Assembly (NCBI GenBank): GCA_017893485.1 | Contig: CM030361.1 | Location: 137,906,461-137,970,460, forward strand | DNA from: Hemerocallis citrina | Lineage: Eukaryota; Streptophyta; Magnoliopsida; Asparagales; Asphodelaceae | Reading direction: 5' to 3' | Length of the DNA stretch: 64,000 bases | Part shown: positions 22,248 through 34,699 of the stretch, in pieces | Layout of the letters: each line of letters begins with the position of its first letter | Position numbering within the stretch: the first letter of the stretch is position 1 | The notes under the pieces: model-generated | Databases searched by the model: none | What the model saw: the letters and a program-made list of their open reading frames with translations, nothing else | What the model was told of the DNA's origin: nothing | Made by a program: the position numbers and the translations under genes

Positions 22248-23479
22248 CAGGGCCGGTCCTAAGAAATCAGTGGTCCAGTGCAATATTTAAAATTGGGTTA
22301 TAATATAAGAAAATTTATTATCAATTTATTGTTTTATGACTTTATCTATATAATAAATTACAAGGCAATTTGAAAAAAGCTATCAAGTAACTTTCCTTCA
22401 ATTGAAACAAAATCAATGGCTCATATTCACCATCCCAAAATATATTTTTCTCCCAAAAGTTTTTCCCCCAAAACTAAATTTTTTCCCCCAAGAACATAAA
22501 TCATACTTACTTTATTACACACACACACACTCTCTTTGTCTCTCTCTCTCTCTCTCTCTCGCTCTCTCTCTCTCTCACACACACACACATCTCTTCATTT
22601 TTTAGATGGATGGTTAGTAGTAATACTAGCATGTTGGATTTTCTTTAACTTCTTTATATGTCTTGCCTGTATTTTCTTTATGTGCTTTGCTTTGCCTACA
22701 TTCTTCTTATATGTTTATAGGGCTTTTCATATGCTGCATCGTTTATGAAGACGTGTCGTAGGCACGTGTCCACATGCAAACCTAATTGTTCCAAAATATA
22801 ACTAAGATATTCAAATAAAAGTATATTTTAAAAGGTAATTCTAATTTCCTATTTCAGTTTGTTTAGAACCCCATAAATCTGACAGACTCATATCAAGAAT
22901 GATTGCACAAAAAATAACTCAATTGAATAACATCTTTGGAAAAAGAAAAAAATTGCAGCAAATTATTTTTGATAATCTCAAACTTTGGAGTTTGGAGCAT
23001 GATAATCAATTACAGAGAATGCGAGAGATGATGGTGTAACAATGAAAAAATGATAAAGATTGAACATTTGATTTATTTGTGAGAAAGTGAACAAGTTAGG
23101 AAGAATATGGTTTTTTTTCCCTTTTGTTGTAAATTCTGAACGTCATCATGGGTATTTATAGTAAGGATAGCCAATTAACTACACAAAAAAATTAGTCAAA
23201 CACCCAGTCCATTGACTTGATTTGAACCCACGACCATTAATAGCCAATTAACTACACAAAAAAATTAGTCAAACACCCAGTCCATTGACTTGATTTGAAC
23301 CCACGACCATTAATAACCTTCTTGGTGATTCTTAACCAACTGAGATACAGTAGTAACTGTTAATACAGTAGTATTTTTATTACTTACTTAATATTCATAT
23401 AGTATACTGAATTTTGGGGCCTTAAAAATCGGGGGCCCTGTCCGGTTGCACCACTCGCACACCCCCAAGGCCGGTCCTG
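22248..23479. mobile_element. Non-autonomous hAT transposon (1232 bp)
   Basis: Termini CAGGGCCGGTCCT and, reversed, CAGGACCGGCCTTG, with a perfect 8-bp target duplication CAACTACC at 22240-22247 and 23480-23487. Joining the flanks restores the LINE reading frame. There is no transposase. It contains an AC/TC microsatellite (22515-22589) and a 73-bp tandem duplication (23168-23313). Confidence 0.9.
23168..23313 (+). repeat. 73-bp tandem duplication
   Basis: Two apparently identical copies, 23168-23240 and 23241-23313, containing AATTAGTCAAACACCCAGTC and TGAACCCACGACCATTAA. Their identity suggests a recent event. Confidence 0.9.
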
Positions 23480-26400
23480 CAACTACCCCATCTCCAAACA
23501 TCTGCCACCAAAGCGAAAGGCTCTGCACTCAACTCGTACAAGTCCGAAAATGTAGATCTAAGGGTAAACTCCACCACTTATCGTTCCAGAAGTTAGTGTC
23601 GGTCCATTCCCAACAAAACTCCTAAAATGTTGGTGAAAAATCTCTCCCATCCTTACCATGCTTCTCCGTGACTCTGAAAAATTATTCCTCCTCCATTTCC
23701 ACCCAAATCTAACTTTCCTTCTCATTTTGTAAGCATCCACCCATTTTGCCTATTGTACATCTTTCTTCATGTAATTCCCGAATTTTGTCTAATGGCCGTT
23801 ATGTTCTTTATATAATGATATGTGTTTATAAAATTTTGCGAACGGCTATTTTACCCTTAAAAATAAGTAAGGATCATTTAACACTAAAAAATATGAATGA
23901 TAACATTTCATAAGGTAAGAGAATTGTAATATCCTAAATTTTATTGGAGTTTAAATTGAATTGGATTTATTGATTATGAAGTCCCTTAAAACTTTATTGA
24001 TATTGAGTAAAAAATGGAGGGACTAACATGTAAAGTAGATATTTATGAGTGACTTTTGGTATATGTGCAAATATAAGAATTTTGAGGGATGTCGGTGTAA
24101 TTTTGGGATGCTCTTAATTTCTTGCAGTCACGTAGTGAGTTATGGCTTCATTACAGGTTTAACTGAATGTTTGGGAGATTGCTAGAGGGAATAGATTACA
24201 ACTTGAAGGAGGAATTGCAAGTGGGTAACCATTATCTCTACCTATAATTAGTATTCGTGTTTAGATTAATTGGATAATGTACATGTTGTTTAGTTAATTA
24301 TTTGTGTGAAATTATGATAGTAGAATGAATGAGAATATTGATCTTTTAAGCATGAATATGACATACAAATTTATGTCAAAGATTTGATCTTTGCAAGTGA
24401 AAGTAACATAATCTGAAAATTCTGACCGTGTTTTAGTGTTTTGAGATTTCGACTCTACATAAGGCATATTTTACAGAAACTTATAACTAAAAATTTGAAG
24501 CAGATTCGTATATATTCAATCTCAGCTAAAGAGCATCAGTTTTGATGAAGTATTGTATTTACTGTTATTTTTGTAATCCATGACATAGTATGTTTCAACT
24601 GGTTCAGGAATTGTGTACACCTTTTGGTTTCAGACCATTTTGACCCCTTATATGCACTGTCTGAGGAAACTCAAAAGCAAGGATTTGAAGTAAACTTATT
24701 AATCTTTATTTCAAGCTTAATAAAACAGATTTCTGTGAAGTATGAGATTTTCCTTTGATTTTTATGAGTATCAACAGTTGCAGTTTTTTGGAACCTTGAA
24801 CCCACTGTTTTGCATGTGGAATTAAACAAAACATTTGGGGTTAAATTGAAATGTTCTTAACCACAATGTTGTAGTAGACTCATTCAGGTGTCATGTGAAC
24901 CTAAAGTGTCCATTTTTTTTGATAATTATTGGAATTTATATATGGCTTTTTGCAAGACTGCTATGTTTCTGCTAAAAAAACACAATTGAGTTTTCAAGTA
25001 GTGGTTTTATAAATGGGACTTCGAAGATATATGTTTGCAAGTAAATTATTGTTATGTGAGAATTCAATTGTTAATCTTCATGGTTGAACATGTTTCGATT
25101 ATGAGTTTAATGTGAATATGTTTTCATGAAGATTGCATCGATTATAGTACCGCGATTTTAGAATGCATTTGTTGGTTGTGATGTCCATAAATGTTGGTTT
25201 GATAAGTTGATAATATTAATAGTGTTGTACACTTGCATGTGTGAAATTCTAGTGTCTAGGCATATTCTGAGACCTATTAAAGTTATGACACTCCTTTGGT
25301 GGAGTGAGAATTTTGAAATAGTATGAGAAATGCAATAGAAATGCTAGACTATTTGTGTCGTAATAGCTATGAATTTTAGTATAATTATAGTTTTCATTAT
25401 AAAGATGTTTTGTGACTGAAATGTTCAGCGTCGGTGAGGATAAGAGATTTCCTCAACGTCGTTAATCTCGAACTCGCCCATAAGAGATTTAGGCCGGTTA
25501 GAACCGATGACTGATCTATGGATGACACCAAGGGGTTAAAACGGAATAAGGGCACCCAAAGTGTCGTCTAGGAGAAGAGACCGTTATAAAGTGGGTGAAC
25601 CTAGAGGGAGTACTTTTCGGTGACTCCCAGCTTGGACCAGCTGTAAGCTCCTTCTAAGTGCATGTACCTCGGTCTTCGGACAATGACTGACAAGTATGCT
25701 CCTCTGTTGTATAGGTATATTTAGTGTCTCCTGATAAAGCCAACTGTGAGAACTTTTCTACAATTGATATATATAGCATAATAGAAAGTCTGCAGTCTCA
25801 TTGAGTAGTCAGCAGTGTTGAGAACATATTAAGTCACAGAGAAATATTCTTGCCATTACGGGGTTTTAATTCCAATATGGTTTGCGTTTAACAGCTTGAA
25901 TTAGGAAGTTTATGGTGCACGGACAACATAGGCCTTCATACAAGCATTGCATTAGTTATGCATCTCTGCATATGCATATAGAGATGATTGGTCACAAGCT
26001 ATGTAACACAGACACATGTACGGGATACGTGTATGACACGACTCGGGTACGCGGATTCATGATTTCTAAAAAAAATAGGATATGAGTGTGTTTATGGGGT
26101 TCGTTGAATATAAAAATAAATAATTTAATAAATAATATGATATAAAAAATACAAAATTGAAAAAAAAAATTATAATAACTAGAAAAATGATTGGAAAATA
26201 GAAATTGTAAATGTAATCATACCTCCATTTTATACATATGACATCTTTGTTTCCGTTGGTGGGAGCATTGAAGATGGGAAAGTCCTAAAATGAAACAATA
26301 GATTAGCAATTAAAGACATTCAAGAACATAAGCTAAGAATTGGTAGAAATTTAACTTATTAACATAAAATTAAGCAACTTAATAGCAAATGTCATTACCA

Positions 26401-28334
26401 AAATCAACACATTACAAAATATTTCATTCATACAAGTTCAAAGTTCACACCTAAATACAAATATTACTAGCTCACTATAAATATTGTCACGATGGAACTT
26501 CTCTATCTTGAACATCTTCTTCATCCATACCCACGCCAACATCATCAGTAAAAACCACATGTTCCAACTCAGGCTCATCCAATGAAAGGCTAGCCACCTC
26601 AAGCACTCCAACATCTTCAAATGAATCAAATGAATCTCCACCTATATCTCACATCTTCGTCTCTCCTATACTATATTAGGGTGATTTCTTCATAGAAGGC
26701 GAAGATTGCTATGAACATACACTAAGTCTTTCACTCGTTGTGGGGTCAACTTGTGCACAAAAGAGTAAGTGCTCCAATTTCTCTCGGTACAAGATGAAGA
26801 AGAATGCTGCATAAGGAGTTTAATAGCTATGGTTTGAAGTATAGGAGCAAGTGGTCCATGAACGGGCCACCAATCATGAGCATCCAATACACCTCAATCA
26901 CTAATAAAATCAATATTATTAAATGCCCCTGTTTTTGCCGAGAATTAGGCATACTCCACATTAACTCTTTACTGATCCGACCGCATCGAAAAAGAGTTTC
27001 TTGAGACACCTCGTTCTTGCAATATATATCTCACGATCTTTCTGTGGAGGAACTCCTTTTGGATCCTTAAGAAGTCATTCTTCGCTATAATACCCTCAAT
27101 AGAAGAAAAAAAATATTACTCATACAACGAAACATAAAAGTAGCTAATATGTTTATGTAGTTTATGAAACTAAATTTTTCCTTGGATTTAAGTCATGTGC
27201 CAAGCAATGAAATTGAGTGTTGGTTTTAGTCCAACGATCAACAAGAATTTTATGCACCACATCATAAAAGGTATATGGCTCATCAACTTGTTTTCCTTCA
27301 TGCTTGTAAATTTCTTCATTCACTTTCTCAATCATTGTATTCCACATATCATAAACTAAATAAAGACAAGGTATATCTGTGTCACACACTCGAAGCATGT
27401 CATATATGAGAGATGTAAAAGAAAGTATGTAGTCAATGGATTCCCACCACTCTTCATAACACATTTTCTCTCACAAACCTTGCTAATCCCACATCATCAT
27501 CACGATAACAAGTCCATTGGTCACTGGTCACCATGGATACAAGACATTGCTTCAAGAGTTTAAATCGTTTAAGCATGATAATGAAACTAGCAAAGTAGGT
27601 CACCCCCACCGAAAGAAACTTTAAGGAAATAAACTCATTATAAATGACTAACCTCATTGAATGATTCAATATGAAAAGTTTAATTTGCACTGCATCCCCC
27701 GAAATATCCAATATCCACGAACATTCATTATATACTATTTGATTGGACCCAACATTCTTTGCGGCATAAATATTCTTCAATGCAAGGTTAAGAGTGTGCA
27801 TCATATAAGGAGTCCAAAAAAATGGTAGGTAATTGAGTTTCAATTAGTTGTCCCAACCCCAATAATGGCCTCTTTCAACAAATTAGCAATGAAAATTTTA
27901 TCCTTAACTTCTCCCGAACAATCTACCGTCTTTAGAAACATAATTGATAAGTAGCCTCCTTTTTGAGTCACTTCATTCATCACTAACAATGCTCACGCCT
28001 TTCTCCTTCCACGCGTCTCTAATATGTTGCAACAACCTCTCAATATTAGCCTTCTCTCTTTGTAAGTGTGTAACCCCCGTTCCCGTAAATACGTATTTCC
28101 TGAATATTCTCGATATTTTAATCATTTATAAATTTATTTTGTGCTAAACTGGTTTCGGATCTTCTACTAAGTGTTTTATAATCGACGATTACATTTATTT
28201 TGAATAACGATGTATTTTCTATTTATAATTGATCGACTATTTATATGTTATATTATTATTTTTTGGATTTTAATGAACTTGTTAATCTCCAATCATATTC
28301 TGATACATATCATCATCATCATTATTATTATTTG

Positions 28335-28374
<40 letters not shown>

Positions 28375-28420
28375 TGAATTACTTTCACGAAAACGTTGAA
28401 CCCAAATTATATTCTGTTAG

Positions 28421-31315
28421 TGTAGCGCCCCGAATTTCTAATATAATAACTTAGAAAATATGTGGCACAATCCCAGCATCAACTTCAATGTAACAGTACA
28501 CATAGCCCAAAAACACAATAATTTTATTCCAAACTTTTGTTACAATAATCATTTTTCAAAACACAGCGGAAATACAAACACCTTGAATTACAACTTTTCT
28601 TTTACAACACAAATCTTACTAAAATTTTACACAAGCTCTATTACATCAGTATATCACAGAACTATCTCAAGCATCCGAGCCTCCAACTCTAAGCAACAAC
28701 CTGTAACACATGAGGCTAGAGATGATCCCTAACCCCCAAACTAAAGGGGTCAGCCATAAATGGTGTGGGTGACATAAAATCAAACAATATAATTTAATCA
28801 TGAAACATAAGTCATCAACATCATGTATTAACCATAATGATAAATGTCGAGGAATAACAAAGATGTAAAGTATGAAATCATCATAAAATGAAAACGACAA
28901 GTGCATCTAGTCTAAGTGTCAAGTGTATGAAAACTGGAAAACACATGCATAAAACCAAGTCAAGAAAACACAAGTTCTATATGCGGACTCTCTAATGTAT
29001 ACTTGTCGAAGTCTATGCATCCCATTCTACATAGGTTCGGTGCAAGCCCTTAACGTCTTCACTTCATAGGGTTCAATCCCCCACTATGCAACTAATCTTA
29101 TCACCATGACTACTACGAGATAAAGATAAACTGTGAGAATTAGCCCATGCCTGATAATTTCGGAGATGGATCCCACATCTCAGGTATTTTATCTGGATAA
29201 TTCCGGAGATCATCCCACATCTAGACATAGACACATCATCACATGAATACCCCATGTGCGTCGCCTCGACTTTGATAATTCCGGAGATCAATCCCACATC
29301 GCAAGCAACCCACTTGGATAATTCTGGAGATGGATCCCACATCTCAGGTATTTTACCTGGATAATTCCGGAGATCATCCCACATCTCAAGGAAGTTACTT
29401 GGATAATTTTGGAGATTAAATCCCACATCTAAAGCCATACTGAGGTTCATAACCCATGTTCCCGTTCATCATATCACCACTAGTGCCTGTCCTTATTTTT
29501 TTTGTGGTTATTTAATTTCTCAATGAATCTCCTAGAGTGATGTGCCCTACCGGCCTAAAATCAAAACTGAATAACTGAAATGCCTAAAAGGGCCTCAACA
29601 AAATAACTCAATACCGGTATACTAGGGTCACCCACCTCTAGAGACTCAACTCAAATATCTAAACAAAAGTTCCACTAAACAAAGTGGCTCAACTGAATAT
29701 CTTAAATCAATTGCTTAACTGAATATCAAAGAATCAAATGTTTAACTGAAGGCAAAGTATGGACTGTATTATCTGAGAACTAAACACTCAAGTAACACTC
29801 AGAGTACAAAATTCCATCAGTACCAGTCGACTTATACTGTAGTAAGTCGACTGTCCAGAAGGACAAATATCCAAAATTTTACAAAAAATAAACTAAGTCA
29901 TATAAGTCGACTTAGAAGAGTATCAGTCGACTTACCCGAGGTAAATTCCGATAATTTCACAAAAAATATTCTAAGTATATAAGTCGACTTAAAGGATTAT
30001 AGGTCGACTGTCCAGAAAGGACTAAAATAGTTTTTACAAAAATATTTCCCAGTGAACCAGTCGACTGCCTACGAGCTAGGTCGACTGTCCAGAACGATTT
30101 CTCAAGGATACTAAAGTACAGCAGCAGGCTCGTACCAGTCGACTGTGCGGTAGGCCAGTCGACTGTCGGCCTACAGTTTTCACAACTTAGGTCTGAATAC
30201 AAAATTAAAACTGGAGTTTTCTAATGGTTCATCGTTTATGAAAATAGTTTGTATTCAGGAAAAATGATCTTCATTAAGGGTATGTTACTCAAAACCTCAA
30301 TATGTCAAAACCCAAGTTTTCATGTTCTAGATTACTAATTCTTTCATTAGGGTTTCTCAAGATTAAATTCTTTCACAACTCTAAATCAAAATCTAATTTA
30401 CAATATATATATAAGATCCAGGTGTTCCTCATCCGATCAAAATCATACTCAAATCTTAATAATACGGTGTTATGAACAAGATCTACTAATCATTCTTAAA
30501 TTTCTCAACATGGTATAAACAACAATCATTTATTCATATGAATCATACCACAATACAAGATCTATATCATTCACAACATCAAATCTAACATCATTACCAC
30601 TCGCATACATAGATCAACAACAAGATAAATTTATGTTATTCACAAATAAAACAAAACACACAAAGTCACTCACAAAATCAAAACAAAACAAAAACCAAGT
30701 CACTCACCTTAGAATTGTAGAGATCCAAATAAAAGCCTTCCTTTTGCTAGATCCAAATCTTCCTCTTGCTCCACCAAAACAATTCTCAAAAATTCTGTAT
30801 ATTTTGTAATTGACGGCTGAAAAGATCCCTTTTTATATCCGGGAATAGGTTTAGGGTTTCACCCATTTTTGCAAAATAATCCTTTCCAAAATACAACTTA
30901 CATATATATAGGTCTAGTCTTGGAAATTCAATAAAATTCATTTGAATTAGGATTTAAAAGAAAAATATACTTCTAAATCTTAACCAATACTTTTCAAAAC
31001 GTCCAGAAAATATGTTTTGCACTTTAACCCTTAAAAATGTCAATTTTGCAAAGAGGTCATTCTTTTCTTAAAAATTGCAAATAGACCCAATTAATTTCAG
31101 AAACATCTGGAAAAATACCAAATAAATCCCAAATATTAAATAATGATTTTTCATAAAGAAAAATTTAACTTTCAAACTTCTCAAAAGTCATTTGCACGTG
31201 TTTTGCATTTGTACAAAAGATAAATCTTTTAGAAAATATTTATTAAATCCTAAAAAAATCGTTTAAATTCATTTTCAAATATTTAAAATAATATTTGAAA
31301 ATACGGGGTTCTACA
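28421..31315 (-). mobile_element. Solo LTR B (2.9 kb)
   Basis: Flanked by GTTAG on both sides (28416-28420 and 31316-31320). On the minus strand it starts TGTAGAACCCCGTATTTTC and ends AAATTCGGGGCGCTACA, like the gypsy LTR ends at 50492 and 56884. A minus-strand TATA (GATATAAAAAGGG) lies near 30840-30828. It holds six GATAATTCCGGAGAT / ATCCCACATCT repeats (29145-29435) and ten GTCGAC palindromes (29826-30163). No gene; the short frames at 29073-29450 and 29957-30202 are products of these repeats. Confidence 0.88.
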
Positions 31316-33733
31316 GTTAGTATTATTATTATTATTTGGTTAAAGCCCACTAGTTTTGATCTATATTATATTATTTAATTATTTAAATTGAAGCCCACCA
31401 TCTAAAGCCCAAATTTTATATTTATTTTGCATTGTTTATTTATTAATAACCTGAGCCTAACCCAATTTCCCTCCTATTTGTGTATTGACTAGATCAACAA
31501 AACCCCTCACACTCTCTCACCCTTCATATCCCGTATCCCAATTCCCCATATCTCTCCACTATCCCTATAATCTCTCCCCATTATTATAAATTATATTTAT
31601 CACATTTATTATATCATAACTATTTTAATAAAATCCTCTCACCCCTCTTCTCTCTCCCCATTACTTTCTCTCTCTCCCCCTCTCCCCTGTTTTCAAAACC
31701 AGAACAGAGGAAACCCATGTTCATCTTCCCGCTCGCGCTCGCGCTCGCCAACGAAGCTGCACACGCCGTTGCTTCTCGATCTCCTCCTGGTCTACATCCT
31801 CCACCATCCTCGGCACCGTCATCTCCATCCTTGTCGAGATCACCACATCCGCCACCGAGGCTTACCCTCGCAACCTCCCATCGCCTCGCCATCATTCTCG
31901 TCGCCCAACAGCGCATTCCGGTTGCGTTCACTGCCTCGTCTTCTTCCTCCACCCTCAATCGAGCCCCTTGCCGACTTCCTCACTACCACTCGTCCTTTCC
32001 AAGCATCACTCGTTCTCTATTTTTGGTTATCAGTTACACATCATCAGTGCTTGATCAAATCGCAGCCATCCGATCCTCTTCTTGATCTTCGATCACGGCC
32101 GTCCGATCGTTGATCATCACAATCGTGATCGCTTCTTGATCAGTTGATCGTGGCCATTGGATTTGCATTGATCATCACCACCACCACCATCATCATCAAG
32201 ATCTTGATCTCAACCGTCGGATCTCTTTTGATCATCGTGATCGTGATCATCATCTTGATCTTGATCTTGATCTTCAATCTCAGCAGTCCGATCATCTGAT
32301 CTTGATCCCCATCAAGATTCGTGCCCGATTTTGATCTTTGTGATCGTTTGCTCGTCATCGTGCCATCGGGATTTCGATGCTGTTATTCTTTGCATATTCG
32401 GATTAATCTAACGTTGTTCTAAAAGCAAGTCATCTCACCCTCGAATTGTATTGTATCATATTCGATATTATTTATTGAATTCTGCAAGTAGATCCATGTT
32501 GATTATCGTATATCTATTATTGTTATTTATCGTTGGGATACTACGGATTTATATAAGCGAATCTAAGTAGTAATTTTGACTTCATGCCGTATTTTGCCTC
32601 CAATGTATAGAGACCTTGCATGTATTCACGTGGTTAATTATTGAATATAAGAATAGGAATTATTATTGTATTTCATGTCATGACGTTACACAACTATTGT
32701 AGAGTGTATACTAGTGTTGACTGTTCATATGATTGATGATGGTGTATTTGTTGATTGTGATTAGTAAGATTATGGACATTATACATCTTAATACCATGTT
32801 CACATAGATGTAACTTGCTGTGATTTATGTTGTTGATCCCTAACTCATCGTTCATAACATTCTAATCATTTTATTCATGAAAAATATAATGAGACCTTGA
32901 AATTTATTGCCAACCTGAACATTGCCATGCTATTTCGACCTAGATAATATCATCAAAATCAATAACTTTCTGAATATGAAATGTAGCCCCATATTTATAG
33001 TTTCCAGAACATCCAGAATTTTTGAATTCTGACTTATATTGCTTGAGTTATGACCATTTTATTGCAGCTACATTTTATTTCCAGAATTATGCATATACCA
33101 TGTTAACCTAATTAAATAAAGGAATTAATGATCAAATATTACCATGATAATTTCCAGATTGATAGTCAACATGATTAGGGTAATGAAAATTATTTTTGCT
33201 GATTTTTAAATGAATATTTACTGCTTTTACAACTGAAACTAGTTAATATTAATAACCAGCCAGAACCTGTAACCTGTAAAAAACACTGAAATTCACCTAG
33301 CTACTGTTGTCGGAATTTGGACTTTAAATATGCATTGGAACCAGGAAGGAGTCTAGTTTCTAGAACTTCTGACAGATCCACTTTTTCTATTCTGTAGCAA
33401 CGAAAATTCTGATTTTGGTACAACAACCTACTGATGTCCAGAATTGGGTTTCTATGTTTGATAATATATAATTGAATCTATAATGTTGTATTTGGTGCAT
33501 TTAATTGTATGGAGTACATTGCATGATCTTAGGGTTGTGCTTTTATTATTCTAGTGTCCTTTATTAATCGCCTTATCGTTTTTCCATTAATATTTCTGTC
33601 CCTATTGTTCCCTATTAGTATTGCATGTTAATTGAATAAAGAATGTTAATCAAGTCCGGGTTAAGGGTTGACCAGGGTAGTTGACGATATAGTGACTGTA
33701 CTCGGAAATGTTGGTCTCGTTCCCAAAATATCG

Positions 33734-33881
33734 TTATCGTCATTGTGCAAGTAATTGCAAATGGCCAGTGTTATCGTCATTGTGCAAGAAATTGCAAATG
33801 GCCAGTGTTATCGTCATTGTGTAAGAAATTAAAAATGGTCAGTGTTATCGTTATTGTGCAAGAAATTTCTCAATAGCCAGT
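33734..33881 (+). repeat. Four 37-bp tandem repeats
   Basis: Units start at 33734, 33771, 33808 and 33845 and read TTATCGTCATTGTGCAAG then an AT-rich half ending GGCCAGTG. The TTGTGCAA...TTGCAA halves can pair in the first two units. Confidence 0.85.
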
Positions 33882-34699
33882 GTTATTATTTAAATATTAT
33901 ATCGTACCGAGTACATGACCTATAAAATTTACCACCTTAGTCTAAATGAAATTGATTGTATGCATCGAACCTGTAGTATGGGATGCAGTAGTACGTGCAT
34001 TAGTTAGGATTAAAATGAATAATAGACTTAAGACTTCATCGCATTGTTATTGCATTTTGTCATCGTTATTGAACAGTATTATCGTTATTGCTTACCATTA
34101 TTGTTATTGTTATAAATCATCGTTATTACACATTGTACTATTATCGTTTTATCACTGTTCAATACTATTGATTTCATCGTTCATTCAATTCATCGTTATA
34201 CCGTTATTATTATTGTTCCTCTGTTTCTCTTCTTGCTGTTCACGACTTGCTTTAAGGACATATTTTTCTCTCTTTTAGATGAACAGCTTACAGGTAATTA
34301 TGGAGATTTACCTGACGGACTAGAAAAGCAACAATGGTGAAAGAATTGTTTTGCTGCGCCGCTTAAATAATTATTGTTTTATTTTGAGACTTAAATAAAC
34401 TGAACATTGTTAATTCTTATATTTGTGGGCTTTTGACCCGAATATTGTTACTGCGGATTGCAGATGTTGGATTGTTATTATGTTGGTTATTTTATACTTA
34501 AATTTCAAGTATTATTATTCATGTTTTTACTCTTTTATTTCATGCGTGGTTGTAATACTTCCTGTTTATATTGTTGACTTGAATCGATAACAGATCATGG
34601 ATGACGCAAGTCATTCGCTGGGCCATGTCGCGTGCTTGCATTCCGTATTTTTGGGAAGCGGGGCGTGACAAAGAGAGTTTTTCTCAACATATTGTACCC

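Larger units (their letters stand above)
28069..34670 (+). mobile_element. Solo LTR A (3.7 kb without its insert)
   Basis: Starts TGTAACCCCCGTTCCCG, ends GGGAAGCGGGGCGTGACA; same family as C1 and C2. Target duplication AAGTG (28064-28068) and AAGAG (34671-34675), one change. Removing it and one copy rejoins the DUF659 transposase as KTL-LQREK in frame. There is no internal domain. It is interrupted at 28421-31315. Contents: TCA/TTA/TTG microsatellite (28308-28372), C-rich stretch with spurious frames (31690-32000), a GATC-dense block (32053-32350), four 37-bp repeats (33734-33881) and the GCATCGAACCTGTAGTATGGG block (33962-33982). Confidence 0.88.

Noticed and set aside
29145..29435. CRISPR-like spaced repeats
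   Set aside because: Repeats are irregular and diverged, lie in a plant LTR with a target duplication, and have no cas genes.
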